The notes under the pieces were generated by a model. It had not been told where the DNA came from. It did not search any database and saw only the letters and a program-made list of their open reading frames with translations. Shown here piece by piece: positions 51,097-61,145 of a stretch of 64,000 nt of DNA. Position numbers and translations under genes: made by a program. The stretch comes from Polaribacter aestuariivivens (GTDB taxonomy: Bacteria > Bacteroidota > Bacteroidia > Flavobacteriales > Flavobacteriaceae). How positions within the stretch are numbered: the first letter of the stretch is position 1; every line of letters starts with the position of its first letter. The DNA is taken from the NCBI RefSeq assembly GCF_005885675.1, contig NZ_VANR01000005.1:186001-250000 (forward strand), in the 5' to 3' direction.

Positions 51097-53880
51097 TTAA
51101 ATACTTAAAATATAATCTGTCAAATTAGTTTCGTGAGGTAAATTTAGTTTTTTTCTCAATCTATATCTTCTAATTTCAACACTTTTAACTGAAATGTTTA
51201 ATAAAGGTGCAATTTCTTTAGAGGTTAAGTTTAATCTTAAGTATGCACAGAACTTTAAATTATTGTGTGTTAAATCTGGATGTAATTTTTTGGCTCTTTT
51301 TAAAAAATCTTTATCTGCATTATTAAATGCTTCTTTAAAAAAGTTCCAGTCTTTTGTACTATTTAAGTTTTTATCTATCAACTTGTAAACAGGACTACTT
51401 TCTTCAATATTGGAAGTTTTCTTTAGTTCCTTTTTAATACTATTTAAAAACTCGTTTCTTTTAATAATACTCATTGTAGAAATTGCTAACTCTCTGTTTT
51501 TACTTTCTACCTCTTGACTTAATTTTTCATTTCGTAACCTTATTACCTCTTTATCTGCTTGAATTTTTTGAATCTCAAATTGCCTTAAATTCTCTTTCAT
51601 TAATTCTTTATTTTGCTTCCTATAATACTTTTTATATTGTTTATGTACCAAAAAGCCAACTAATATAATAAGCAGAATATATAATGTTATAGCCGTATTT
51701 GTAAAATAAATAGGTGGGTTTATTTTAAATTTATAAGAAATGATGTTATTGGAAATTTGCTTTCCAATATTTGATCTAATTTGTAAATCGTAATTACCAA
51801 AAGATAAGTTTTCGAAAACCAATTCTGATTGATTTCCAAGACTTATCCAATCACTATTATTTAATTTGTACTGATAGTTTACAAATTCATATTTATTATA
51901 AACTGGGCTACTAAATTTAAAAATTAACGAGTTTTGTTGATCTGTAAAAGTTGCTTTTTCTACAATTGAAACTTTTGAATTTGCTTCATTTTTAATGGTG
52001 ATACTATTTAAAAAAATCTCATGCGTAAAGTCTTGCTTTTCACTTAAATCTAAAAATAAATATCCGTTTGTTTTACCTACCAAATACGTATCATTAAATA
52101 TGTTTGTAATATTTTCGAAACTTACGGTTGATTTTCTTAAGTAATTTTGAATTGGAATAAATTTTATAGAAACTTTATCTTTTACAGGACCTTTCTCTAA
52201 ATAACTTATAGCACTTTTGTTAAAGGACCATAACCTATTTTTTTTATCTGAAATTAACTTACCAGATATGTACTCGTTTTCTGAAAAAAGCTGACTTAAA
52301 ATTGAGTCTTTTTCAAATTTATCAGTACTTTCATTCAACACAAATACTCCTGATTTTTGACTGTACAGTAACTTATTGTTGTGTTTTTCCAAACCTGAAC
52401 CTTTGCCTTTTTCTGCAGAAGTTAAAATTTCGTTTTTAATAAATTTATCATAGTTTTTATCTAAAACTAACTTATAAACTCCTTTATATTCATGATTTAC
52501 ATAAACTATATTTTCATTTGTGATTTCGAAAAATCGAGCTGAATTTTGAAATCCACTAATTTTATTTTTAAGTTGCCATAGGTTGTTTTTCTTTTCTAAA
52601 ATACTCATTCCAGAATAATGACCTAGTAATAACAAATTAGGTTGTTTAGGTATTTCTTTAAAATTCCAAGTTCCAGAAAATTCTGTAATTTGTATTGCCC
52701 TATCATTTACAATTTGGAAACTTCCTGAAGTATGACCGCATAATAAATCCTCCCCTTTTTTAAACAAAGACCAAACTTGCCCTTTAATACCTTGAACTCT
52801 TTTTAATGACTCATTTTTATTTAAAGACTTGTAAAACAACCCCTGATTAGTACCAATATAAATTTTATCGTTAAATTTTATGGAGCAATACGTAGTACCA
52901 AAATGACCATCATCATCATTAAATTCTTTAATATAAGATTGTACATTTAAACAATTAATACCATTATCTAAAGCTGACCAAACATTGCCATCTAAATCTT
53001 CAAATAAATTTAAAACTGTATTATTAGACAAACCATTGGTTTGATCTATCCTATTCATAAAATCACCATTTTCATTTAAATGAATAATTCCATTAGAGAT
53101 TGTACCCAACATAAAGGTTTTATCTTTTAATTGAATTCCACTAAAAATTTGATAATTTTTAAATTCATCAAAAAATGGTAACTCCCATTTGCTTATAGAT
53201 TGATTTTCAATTTTGAAAAAACCATTATTTCTTGTTAAAACGATGAAACCATTAGGTATTTTAAAGAGATTTAAAACAAGTTTTACTTTTTGTTGTTGCG
53301 TAAATTTTGCAATTATTTTTTCGGTATCGTTTTGAAGTTGAACTAATTCGCCATTTTTTTTAAAAATGTAAATATTATTATCTATTTCAAATATTTTATA
53401 ATAATTATTAAAATCTGTTTTATAACTAACTTCTTCAGTATCTATATTATAAAAGTAAATTCTGTGAAATGATTGAAATAATATCCAATTATCAAATTGT
53501 TTAATATTCCAAATATTTTCATCTTCTATAAAGTTGTTTTTAATTTTATTTGATAATGAAGTGTATTTTAAGAGTCCGTTTTTGTTTCTTGTCCAAAAAC
53601 CAAAATCCATGTACGCACCACTATAAATACGATTGTTGTGAAAAAGTAACGATCTTATTATTGTATTATTTGGTGAAGGATACATTTTCCATCTACCTCC
53701 ATTATACTCTAATAAACCTTCGTTATTGGCAACAAAAATGAATTTTTCTTTATTTTGTACTATTCCCCAGTTTTGATTTTCGGCTTGGTAATCTTCTGGT
53801 TGAAATTTTAATATTGGAGGAATCTCCTGAGCGTTTAAAGTTGAATAAATCAGTAAAAAAAATAAAATTTTCAACTTCAT
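51097..53880 (-). CDS. Y_Y_Y-domain membrane regulator with LuxR-type helix-turn-helix
   Basis: The protein has 927 residues. A signal peptide (MKLKILFFLLIYSTLNAQ) is followed by about 600 residues of beta-propeller (Reg_prop-like; NEGLLEYNGGRWKMYPSPNN, QTNGLSNNTVLNLFEDLDGNVWSALDNGI). A Y_Y_Y domain follows (NKYEFVNYQYKLNNSDWISLGNQSELVFENLSFGNYDLQIRS), a membrane helix (TAITLYILLIILVGFLVH), a coiled coil and a C-terminal HTH (LRLNLTSKEIAPLLNISVKSVEIRRYRLRKKLNL). It senses a ligand in the periplasm and likely controls the adjacent SusCD operon. It lies 13 bases after glpF. Confidence 0.93.
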   Translation of the reverse strand: MKLKILFFLLIYSTLNAQEIPPILKFQPEDYQAENQNWGIVQNKEKFIFVANNEGLLEYNGGRWKMYPSPNNTIIRSLLFHNNRIYSGAYMDFGFWTRNKNGLLKYTSLSNKIKNNFIEDENIWNIKQFDNWILFQSFHRIYFYNIDTEEVSYKTDFNNYYKIFEIDNNIYIFKKNGELVQLQNDTEKIIAKFTQQQKVKLVLNLFKIPNGFIVLTRNNGFFKIENQSISKWELPFFDEFKNYQIFSGIQLKDKTFMLGTISNGIIHLNENGDFMNRIDQTNGLSNNTVLNLFEDLDGNVWSALDNGINCLNVQSYIKEFNDDDGHFGTTYCSIKFNDKIYIGTNQGLFYKSLNKNESLKRVQGIKGQVWSLFKKGEDLLCGHTSGSFQIVNDRAIQITEFSGTWNFKEIPKQPNLLLLGHYSGMSILEKKNNLWQLKNKISGFQNSARFFEITNENIVYVNHEYKGVYKLVLDKNYDKFIKNEILTSAEKGKGSGLEKHNNKLLYSQKSGVFVLNESTDKFEKDSILSQLFSENEYISGKLISDKKNRLWSFNKSAISYLEKGPVKDKVSIKFIPIQNYLRKSTVSFENITNIFNDTYLVGKTNGYLFLDLSEKQDFTHEIFLNSITIKNEANSKVSIVEKATFTDQQNSLIFKFSSPVYNKYEFVNYQYKLNNSDWISLGNQSELVFENLSFGNYDLQIRSNIGKQISNNIISYKFKINPPIYFTNTAITLYILLIILVGFLVHKQYKKYYRKQNKELMKENLRQFEIQKIQADKEVIRLRNEKLSQEVESKNRELAISTMSIIKRNEFLNSIKKELKKTSNIEESSPVYKLIDKNLNSTKDWNFFKEAFNNADKDFLKRAKKLHPDLTHNNLKFCAYLRLNLTSKEIAPLLNISVKSVEIRRYRLRKKLNLPHETNLTDYILSI

Positions 53881-53893
53881 ATTTAAAAGATTT

Positions 53894-54634
53894 TTACATT
53901 GATAAAACTAAAAACAAAAGTCCTGCTAAAACCGCTCCAATAATGGGTCCTATCACAGGTATCCATGAATAACTCCAATCACTAGAAACTTTATTTTTTA
54001 TGGGTAAAATGGCATGCATAATTCTTGGTCCTAAATCTCTTGCAGGATTTATTGCATAACCTGTTGTACCTCCTAAAGACAAACCAATTACCCAAACCAA
54101 AATTGCCACTGGTAAAGCTCCTAAAGAACCTAAACCAATAGGAATTGGCCCATTATCTACATCACTTAAATTAGCATTCGTAAAATATAAAACCACAAAA
54201 ACTAAAACAAAACAACCTATAATTTCACTAATTAAATTACTGCTGTAGTTTCGAATTGCTGGTGCTGTACAAAAAACAGCTTTCTTTAACTCCCCATCTT
54301 CTGTCGCCTTAAAATGATCTCTATAGAGTAACCATGCAAAAAAAACACCTAACATAGCTCCTATAAATTGTGCTACTACATATTCCAAAACTAAACTCCA
54401 TTCGAATTTACCAGCAACAGCTAAACCAATACTTACTGCTGGGTTTAAATGTGCACCACTATATGGTCCTGCAACAGAAACACCTACAAAAACAGCAAAA
54501 CCCCATGCTGTTGTAATTATCATCCAACCTAAATCGTTAGATTTTGTTTTTTCTAAAACCACGTTTGCTACCACTCCTGCTCCAAGAAGTAACAATAAAA
54601 AAGTTCCAATGATTTCTGCTATAAATGGCGTCAT
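53894..54634 (-). CDS. glpF: Glycerol uptake facilitator (aquaglyceroporin)
   Basis: The protein has 246 residues and six membrane helices. The two NPA boxes are present: AHLNPAVSIGLAV and AINPARDLGPRI. The Asp in NPARD and the Arg of the selectivity filter mark a GlpF-type glycerol channel rather than a strict water channel. It lies 23 bases after glpK, its metabolic partner, and 13 bases before the Y_Y_Y regulator. Confidence 0.95.
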   Translation of the reverse strand: MTPFIAEIIGTFLLLLLGAGVVANVVLEKTKSNDLGWMIITTAWGFAVFVGVSVAGPYSGAHLNPAVSIGLAVAGKFEWSLVLEYVVAQFIGAMLGVFFAWLLYRDHFKATEDGELKKAVFCTAPAIRNYSSNLISEIIGCFVLVFVVLYFTNANLSDVDNGPIPIGLGSLGALPVAILVWVIGLSLGGTTGYAINPARDLGPRIMHAILPIKNKVSSDWSYSWIPVIGPIIGAVLAGLLFLVLSM

Positions 54635-54657
54635 ATTTATTAATGTTTACTGTTGAT

Positions 54658-56148
54658 TTATTTTGTCCAATATTCTAAGGCTTCAATGGCTTTATACCAA
54701 CCTTTAATATTTTTTTCTATTTTTTTTCTTTCTTGAGAAGGTTTAAACTCCTTATCAACTTGCCAAATTTGTTGAATTTCTTTCTCACTGTCCCAAAAAC
54801 CTACAGCTAAACCTGCCAAAAAAGCTGCTCCCATTGCAGTAGTTTCTACAACTTCTGGTCGAATTGTTTTTGTATTTAAAACATCTGCTTGAAACTGCAT
54901 TAATGTATTATTTACTGTTGCACCGCCATCAACTCGTAATTCTTTGATAGAAATTTCTGCATCTGCTTCCATGGCTTTTAAAATGTCCATAGATTGATAT
55001 GCAATGGCATCTAAAGTTGCTCGAGCAATATGCGCATCTGTAGTACCTCTTGTTATTCCAAAAATGGTTCCTTGTGCTTTTTGGTTCCAATGTGGTGCTC
55101 CTAAACCTGCAAAAGATGGTACAAAATATACACCATCAGAATTTTCTACAGAGTTTGCTAACGCTTCTACTTCTGAAGAATTTCTTATAATTTTTAATCC
55201 ATCTCGTAACCATTGCACTGCAGCACCTGCAATAAAAACACTTCCTTCAAAAGCATAGGTAGTTTTTCCATTGATTTTCCAAGCAACTGTGGTTAGCAAA
55301 TTGTTTTTGGACTGAATTGGTTTTTTACCAATATTCATCAGCATAAAACAACCTGTTCCATACGTGTTCTTCACCATTCCTTTTTTGGTACACATTTGAC
55401 CAAAAAGAGCTGCTTGTTGGTCACCAGCAATTCCTGCAATTGGAATATTACAATCAAAAAAAGTAGATTTTGTGTGTCCGTAAATTTCGCTTGATTGTTT
55501 TACTTCTGGCAACATAGATTTTGGAATGGTTAGCAATTCTAACAATTCATTATCCCAAGACATTGTATTTATATTGAACAATAAAGTTCTTGATGCATTG
55601 GTTACATCTGTAATATGTTTTTGTTTTTTAGAGAAATTCCAAACCAACCAAGAATCAATTGTTCCTAATAAAAGCTCTCCTTTTTCTGCTTTTTCTCTTG
55701 CACCATCAACATTATCTAAAATCCATTTTACTTTTGTTCCAGAAAAATAAGAATCGATGACTAAACCTGTTTTTTCTTTTATCATTGCAGATTTTCCTGC
55801 AGCTTTTAGCTCATCACAATAATTTGATGTTCTTTTATCTTGCCAAACAATGGCATTGTAAACTGGTTTGCCTGTTTTTTTATCCCAAACAACTACAGTT
55901 TCTCGCTGATTGGTAATACCAATTGCAGCAATATCTTCCATATCCAAACCTTTACTGGCAATGGCTTCTGCTGCAACTCCTGCTTGTGTAGACCAAATTT
56001 CTACAGCATCATGCTCTACCCAACCTGGTTTTGGAAAAATTTGTGTAAATTCTTTTTGTGCAACAGACTTTATATTTCCGTTTTTATCAAAAACAATAGC
56101 TCTAGAACTCGTAGTTCCTTGGTCTAATGCTAAAATATATTTACTCAT
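54658..56148 (-). CDS. glpK: Glycerol kinase
   Basis: GlpK phosphorylates glycerol to sn-glycerol-3-phosphate. The protein has 496 residues. The FGGY-family motifs are present: [79 protein letters not shown] and [19 protein letters not shown]. It lies between the sulfatase gene (16-base gap) and glpF. Confidence 0.97.
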   Translation of the reverse strand: MSKYILALDQGTTSSRAIVFDKNGNIKSVAQKEFTQIFPKPGWVEHDAVEIWSTQAGVAAEAIASKGLDMEDIAAIGITNQRETVVVWDKKTGKPVYNAIVWQDKRTSNYCDELKAAGKSAMIKEKTGLVIDSYFSGTKVKWILDNVDGAREKAEKGELLLGTIDSWLVWNFSKKQKHITDVTNASRTLLFNINTMSWDNELLELLTIPKSMLPEVKQSSEIYGHTKSTFFDCNIPIAGIAGDQQAALFGQMCTKKGMVKNTYGTGCFMLMNIGKKPIQSKNNLLTTVAWKINGKTTYAFEGSVFIAGAAVQWLRDGLKIIRNSSEVEALANSVENSDGVYFVPSFAGLGAPHWNQKAQGTIFGITRGTTDAHIARATLDAIAYQSMDILKAMEADAEISIKELRVDGGATVNNTLMQFQADVLNTKTIRPEVVETTAMGAAFLAGLAVGFWDSEKEIQQIWQVDKEFKPSQERKKIEKNIKGWYKAIEALEYWTK

Positions 56149-56164
56149 AATTATTTAGTTTTTC

Positions 56165-57643
56165 TTAATACTTTCCTTGATTTGCTTCATACCAATCGTC
56201 GTACATTTTTTTTAATTCTTGAACTTTTTCTGGGTATTTAGCTGCTAAATCTTCACGCTCTCCAGCATCTTTGTTAATATTAAATAATTTTAATTCCTTA
56301 TTATTTACAATTGGTGCAATATAAAATTCTGTTGGTTCACTTTTCCAATGATTTTCTTTTGCATTGGTTAATTTCCAATCTCCTTTTCTTACTGCCCAAT
56401 TTTTTTGCCATTTCCAAACCAACAATCTATCCTTGTCAATTTTTGCTAGCAAACTTCTTCCATCTATAGTTGAGTCTTTTAGCTTAATACCTGCAGCTTC
56501 TGCCAATGTTGGCAAAATATCTGTAGCTGAAACGTAATCTTTTTGTATGGAATTTGGTATAACTTTTTCATCCCAAACTATTGCCATTGGTACACGAATA
56601 CCCCCTTCCCAAAGTGAGTATTTACCTCCTGTTAAAGGCCTGTTATTTGAACCAGTTAAAGGGGAACCTCCATTATCTGAAATGAACACAATTATTGTTT
56701 CTTTATCTATTTTCTCTTCAGATAAAACATTTAAAACACGACCAATATTATCATCTAAGCTATTTAAATTTGCCAAATAATATTTTCTTAAATCTTGAGA
56801 CTTTAAATCTCCAACTCTTGAGTATTTATCATAATATGCTGCATAGGTTCCTGCTTTTTTCTTTCCATAAGCAATTAAACTATCTGGATGATAATTTGGT
56901 ATTTCTTTTACACCAAATTTATCTAAATATTTCTTAGGCACCTCGTGAATCAAATGATGTACTGCACTATAAGAAAGCATTAAAAAGAAAGGTTTTGTAG
57001 TATCTCTTTTTTTAATATAAGTTATTGCTTCATCAGAAAAAATATCTGTTAAATAACCTTCATCATAACTTTTTTCTTCATCATTATGCATTAAAGGCCC
57101 CAGTAAAGCACTTGTTCCGTAAGGATCTGGAGTAATGTCTTTTATTTTCTGTGAATTTAACCAGTAATCATGTGCGTGTGCACTAAATCCTAAAAACTCA
57201 TCAAAACCATGTTTAGTTGGATACTCTCTTACGTCATTTTTATGAAAGTTTCTACCTAAATCATTTTTTCCAATTTTTGCAGTTGCATAACCAACTTCTT
57301 TTAAATATTCTGGTAATGTTTTTACTTTGTCAGGCAAACCTGGACCCCAACTTGCGGGTTTATCCCACCTGAATTGATTTTTACCTGTTAAAAAACCAGC
57401 CCTGGAAGGGCTACAAACTGGTGCTGTCACATAAGCTTGAGTAAAAACTCTTCCTTTTTCTCCTAACCTAGCAATGTTTGGAGTAACAACATTTTTATCA
57501 TTGATTTTAAAAGGTGTAAAATCTGAATAACCTTGATCATCAACAACAATAAAAAGAATATTTGGTTTCTTTTCTTCTTCAATTTTTTCTTTTTTACAAG
57601 AAATTAAAAAAACAATAAAAGTTAAATAGATAATTTTTTTCAT
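56165..57643 (-). CDS. Sulfatase (type I) lipoprotein
   Basis: The protein has 492 residues with a lipobox (FLISCKK). NILFIVVDDQGYSD carries the calcium-binding Asp pair. APVCSPSRAGFLTGKNQ carries the C-S-P-S-R sequence whose cysteine becomes formylglycine. VFISDNGGSP and GGKYSLWEGGIRVP complete the family pattern. It needs a formylglycine-generating enzyme; GldK in this window is a structural relative and should not be assumed to do this. It heads the run sulfatase-glpK-glpF-regulator and has its own promoter. The substrate is unknown. Confidence 0.94.
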   Translation of the reverse strand: MKKIIYLTFIVFLISCKKEKIEEEKKPNILFIVVDDQGYSDFTPFKINDKNVVTPNIARLGEKGRVFTQAYVTAPVCSPSRAGFLTGKNQFRWDKPASWGPGLPDKVKTLPEYLKEVGYATAKIGKNDLGRNFHKNDVREYPTKHGFDEFLGFSAHAHDYWLNSQKIKDITPDPYGTSALLGPLMHNDEEKSYDEGYLTDIFSDEAITYIKKRDTTKPFFLMLSYSAVHHLIHEVPKKYLDKFGVKEIPNYHPDSLIAYGKKKAGTYAAYYDKYSRVGDLKSQDLRKYYLANLNSLDDNIGRVLNVLSEEKIDKETIIVFISDNGGSPLTGSNNRPLTGGKYSLWEGGIRVPMAIVWDEKVIPNSIQKDYVSATDILPTLAEAAGIKLKDSTIDGRSLLAKIDKDRLLVWKWQKNWAVRKGDWKLTNAKENHWKSEPTEFYIAPIVNNKELKLFNINKDAGEREDLAAKYPEKVQELKKMYDDWYEANQGKY

Positions 57644-57665
57644 GGTAAGTAACTTAACAGATTCT

Positions 57666-57696
57666 CAAATCTATAAATAATAATAATAAAAACAAT
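57666..57696 (-). promoter_or_regulatory. Promoter of the sulfatase-glpK-glpF-regulator run
   Basis: On the minus strand ATTG (57696-57693), a 19-base spacer and TAGATTTG (57673-57666) fit TTTG-N19-TAnnTTTG with one mismatch in the -33 element. It ends 22 bases before the sulfatase ATG. Confidence 0.65.
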
Positions 57697-57791
57697 AAAT
57701 ATGCAAAAATTAATCAAGAATACTAAACATATTTCAATAAAAACATTTATTAGTTTTCTGCCAATATGTCACTAAATTTCATTTTTGGTTG

Positions 57792-57799
57792 TATATTTG
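57792..57799 (+). promoter_or_regulatory. -7 element of miaB
   Basis: TATATTTG matches TAnnTTTG exactly and ends 17 bases before ATG 57817. An in-frame ATG at 57766 lies upstream of this element and so would not be transcribed from it, which decides the miaB start. Confidence 0.6.
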
Positions 57800-57816
57800 T
57801 AGTTCATTTTTTGAAT

Positions 57817-59271
57817 ATGGAATCAATCGAAAAAGTAATCGACGAAAAAATACAAGGAAAAGCTCTTGTTACAGAAAATAAACCAGAAAACTCTAAAAAA
57901 TTATTCATTGAAAGTTACGGCTGCCAAATGAATATGAACGATAGTGAAATTGTTGCCTCTATTTTAGATAAAGAAGGGTATAATACCACACAAATTTTAG
58001 AAGAAGCAGATTTGGTTTTGGTAAATACTTGCTCTATTAGAGAAAAAGCGGAAACTACTGTTCGTAGACGTTTGCAAAAATACAACGCCGTTAAAAAAGT
58101 AAATCCGAAAATGAAAGTTGGAGTTTTAGGTTGTATGGCTGAACGTTTAAAAGAACAATTTTTAGAAGAAGAAAAAATTGTAGACTTGGTTGTTGGACCA
58201 GATGCTTACAAAGATTTGCCTAATTTATTAGAAGAAGTTAATGAAGGTAGAGATGCTGTAAATGTAATTTTATCTAAAGAAGAAACGTATGGTGATATTG
58301 CTCCTGTTCGCTTAAATTCTAACGGAGTTTCCGCATTTGTATCTATAACAAGAGGTTGTGATAATATGTGTACATTTTGTGTAGTGCCTTTTACACGTGG
58401 ACGTGAAAGAAGTCGTGATCCAAAAAGTATTGTAGAAGAAATTCAATCAATGGTTGATCAAAATTTTAAAGAAATTACACTTTTAGGACAAAATGTAGAT
58501 AGTTATTTATGGTATGGAGGTGGTTTGAAAAAAGATTTCAAAAAAGCATCTGAAATAGCCCAAGCAACTGCAGTTGATTTTGCACAATTACTAGACATGT
58601 GTGCTACTGAATTTCCAAAAACTCGCTTTCGCTTTTCTACATCAAACCCACAAGACATGAGTTTAGATGTGATTTATACTATGGCGAAACATAAAAATAT
58701 TTGTAAATACATTCATTTACCTGTTCAAAGTGGAAGTAACGCTATGTTAAAAGCAATGAACAGACAGCATACTCGTGAAGAGTATATGGAATTGGTTGAC
58801 AATATTTTTAAGATTATTCCAGAAATGGCGTTATCACAAGACATGATTGTAGGTTTTTGTGGTGAAACTGAGCAAGACCATCAAGATACATTAGAATTAA
58901 TGGAGTACGTTAAATACGACTTCGGATTTATGTTTGCTTATTCAGAAAGACCTGGAACTTTAGCCGGTAAAAAAATGGATGATGATGTTCCTGCAGATGT
59001 AAAAAAACGTCGTTTAACAGAAGTTATCGATTTGCAACAAAAACACGCATTATACAGAACGCAACAGCATTTAGGTAAAGTTGAAGAAGTATTAATTGAA
59101 GGAACTTCCAAAAAAGATCCAGGTCAATGGAAAGGAAGAAACACTCAAAATACCGTTATTGTTTTCCCTAAAGAACATTATAAATTAGGAGATTTTGTAA
59201 ATGTAAAAGTAGAAGATTGTACTTCTGCAACCTTAATTGGTAAAGCTGTTGGATATTCTGATAATAATTAA
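57817..59271 (+). CDS. miaB: tRNA-2-methylthio-N6-dimethylallyladenosine synthase
   Basis: MiaB adds a methylthio group to i6A37 of tRNAs reading UNN codons. With the start at 57817 (MESIEKVIDEKIQ) it has 484 residues. The UPF0004 domain has FIESYGCQMNMNDSE, NTCSIREKAE and VGVLGCMAERL, holding three cluster cysteines. The radical-SAM motif is ITRGCDNMCTFCVVPFTRGRERSR (CxxxCxxC). A TRAM domain ends it (LIEGTSKKDPGQWKGRNTQNTVIVFP). The longer frame from 57766 would begin inside the promoter. Confidence 0.97.
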   Translation: MESIEKVIDEKIQGKALVTENKPENSKKLFIESYGCQMNMNDSEIVASILDKEGYNTTQILEEADLVLVNTCSIREKAETTVRRRLQKYNAVKKVNPKMKVGVLGCMAERLKEQFLEEEKIVDLVVGPDAYKDLPNLLEEVNEGRDAVNVILSKEETYGDIAPVRLNSNGVSAFVSITRGCDNMCTFCVVPFTRGRERSRDPKSIVEEIQSMVDQNFKEITLLGQNVDSYLWYGGGLKKDFKKASEIAQATAVDFAQLLDMCATEFPKTRFRFSTSNPQDMSLDVIYTMAKHKNICKYIHLPVQSGSNAMLKAMNRQHTREEYMELVDNIFKIIPEMALSQDMIVGFCGETEQDHQDTLELMEYVKYDFGFMFAYSERPGTLAGKKMDDDVPADVKKRRLTEVIDLQQKHALYRTQQHLGKVEEVLIEGTSKKDPGQWKGRNTQNTVIVFPKEHYKLGDFVNVKVEDCTSATLIGKAVGYSDNN

Positions 59272-59275
59272 TTTT

Positions 59276-59350
59276 TAGAAAAGAGAAGCAAGAGACAAGT
59301 ACAAAGACCAAATCTTTTCTCTCTATTCTTTTTTCTCTATTCTAAAGAAA
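59276..59350. repeat. Low-complexity AGAGAA/TTCTCT element after miaB
   Basis: aaaagagaagcaagagacaa is followed by a pyrimidine-rich stretch (cttttctctctattc, ttttttctctattc). The two halves are partly complementary and could fold. It fills the miaB-activator gap. I suspect a dispersed repeat of the same kind as those in the trp region, but no second copy is in the window. Confidence 0.4.
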
Positions 59351-59353
59351 GAA

Positions 59354-60577
59354 ATGGAAAACTTACAAGCATTAAAACAACGTTTTGGAATTATTGGTAA
59401 CGATGTTCAACTAAATCGTGCCTTAGAAAAAGCAGTGAGAGTTGCACCAACTGACATATCTGTATTAGTTACAGGTGAAAGTGGTGTTGGTAAAGAAAGT
59501 ATTCCTAAAATTATACACTCTTTATCTCATAGAAAACATGCTAAATATATTGCAGTAAACTGCGGAGCTATTCCTGAAGGAACTATTGATAGTGAACTTT
59601 TTGGACATGAAAAAGGGTCTTTTACAGGGGCTACACAAGATAGAAAAGGATATTTTGAAGTTGCAGATGGTGGTACTATTTTCCTAGATGAAGTTGGTGA
59701 ATTACCACTAACAACACAAGTACGCTTGTTACGTGTTTTAGAAAACGGAGAATTTATAAAAGTAGGATCTTCAAAACCACAAAAAACAGATGTTAGAATT
59801 GTAGCTGCAACCAACGTAAATATGCGTTCAGCAATTGAAAAAGAACGTTTTAGAGAAGATTTGTATTACAGATTAAGCACTGTAGAAATTCATTTACCAG
59901 CTTTAAGAGATCGCAATGAAGACATTCACTTATTATTCCGAAAATTTGCTGCAGATTTTGCTCAAAAATACAGAATGCCTTCCATTCGTTTAGATGAAAA
60001 TGCAATAAACATATTATTAAATTATAATTTTCCTGGTAATATTCGTCAATTAAAAAACTTGGCAGAACAAATTTCTGTAATTGAAGAAAGTAGAATGATT
60101 ACTGGAGCAAAATTAAAACAATATTTACCAAATAATTTTGGAAACTTACCAGCTGTTGTTGGCGGTAAAAAAGACAATGATTTCTCATCCGAAAGAGATA
60201 TCATGTATAAAATATTGTTTGATATGCGCAATGATATCAATGATTTAAAAAAGTTGACACTTGATCTTATGAAAAGTGGTAATGTTGAAGAAGTTCAAGA
60301 AGAAAATCATCAATTATTAGAAAAAATTTATTCCGATAAAGAATTAAAAGAACACAATATTGAAGTTTTAAATATTCCACAAAACTCTTCTCCAAAAAAA
60401 GATTATGATTTTATTGAGACCATTGAAGAAGATGAATCTTTATCTTTACAAGAGAAAGAAGTAGAAATGATAAAAAAATCATTAGAAAAAAATAACAATA
60501 AACGTAAATTGGCAGCCAAAGAATTAGGAATTTCTGAAAGAACACTTTACAGAAAAATTAAACAATACGATTTGTAA
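59354..60577 (+). CDS. Sigma-54-dependent transcriptional activator without receiver domain
   Basis: The protein has 407 residues. The AAA+ domain starts almost at once: VTGESGVGKESIPKIIH (Walker A), ELFGHEKGSFTGATQDRKGYFE (GAFTGA loop as GSFTGA), GGTIFLDEVGELPL (Walker B) and VRIVAATNVNMR. A linker of about 100 residues leads to a Fis-type helix-turn-helix (NNNKRKLAAKELGISERTLYRKIKQYDL). With no sensory domain, it is likely controlled by abundance or a partner protein. It is followed by lptE at a 42-base gap. Confidence 0.95.
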   Translation: MENLQALKQRFGIIGNDVQLNRALEKAVRVAPTDISVLVTGESGVGKESIPKIIHSLSHRKHAKYIAVNCGAIPEGTIDSELFGHEKGSFTGATQDRKGYFEVADGGTIFLDEVGELPLTTQVRLLRVLENGEFIKVGSSKPQKTDVRIVAATNVNMRSAIEKERFREDLYYRLSTVEIHLPALRDRNEDIHLLFRKFAADFAQKYRMPSIRLDENAINILLNYNFPGNIRQLKNLAEQISVIEESRMITGAKLKQYLPNNFGNLPAVVGGKKDNDFSSERDIMYKILFDMRNDINDLKKLTLDLMKSGNVEEVQEENHQLLEKIYSDKELKEHNIEVLNIPQNSSPKKDYDFIETIEEDESLSLQEKEVEMIKKSLEKNNNKRKLAAKELGISERTLYRKIKQYDL

Positions 60578-60619
60578 AAACTCCTAATTTCCACTAATTT
60601 TTAGTCAACTTTAAATCAT

Positions 60620-61126
60620 ATGAAAAAACTTATTTACATAACATTATTTTCTATTACTACGCTTTTATTTATTGGTTGTGGTATATATGGTTTTACAGGA
60701 GGTGATGTTGGAAATGCGAAAACAATTCAGGTAGATTTTTTTCAAAATCAAGCACAATTAATTGAGCCAGATTTAAGTCAACAATTCACACAAGAACTAC
60801 AAGATTTATTTACGCGACAAACAAATTTAACGCTTACACCTAACAATGGCGACTTGTATTTTAGTGGAGAAATTACAGGTTACAGAATTACGCCAATGAG
60901 TGCAACTTCACAACAAACAGCTGCTCAAAACAGATTAACAATTTCTGTAAACGTACGCTATGTAAACAACTTAGAAGAAAAGAAAAGCTTTGAACAACAA
61001 TTCTCTTTTTATTCAGATTTTCCAGCAACTTCACAGTTAATTGGAGGCGTAAAGGAAGCTGCTTTTAAAGAAATTTTAGACAGAATTACACAAGATATCT
61101 TTAATGCTTCTGTAGGAAAATGGTAG
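60620..61126 (+). CDS. lptE: LptE-like LPS-assembly lipoprotein
   Basis: The protein has 168 residues with a lipobox (LFIGCGIYGFTGGDVG). The mature part (KTIQVDFFQNQAQLIEPDLSQQFTQELQDLFTRQTNLTLTPNNGDLYFSGEITGY) follows the LptE pattern of Bacteroidetes. LptE plugs the LptD barrel that inserts lipopolysaccharide in the outer membrane. It lies in the usual flavobacterial block after the sigma-54 activator. Confidence 0.92.
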   Translation: MKKLIYITLFSITTLLFIGCGIYGFTGGDVGNAKTIQVDFFQNQAQLIEPDLSQQFTQELQDLFTRQTNLTLTPNNGDLYFSGEITGYRITPMSATSQQTAAQNRLTISVNVRYVNNLEEKKSFEQQFSFYSDFPATSQLIGGVKEAAFKEILDRITQDIFNASVGKW

Positions 61127-61145
61127 CTAGTATAAAACTAAAACT

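Noticed and set aside
57766..57816. Longer MiaB N-terminus from ATG 57766
   Set aside because: It would begin upstream of the TATATTTG promoter element, adds a hydrophobic stretch unknown in MiaB, and ATG 57817 matches the family start.
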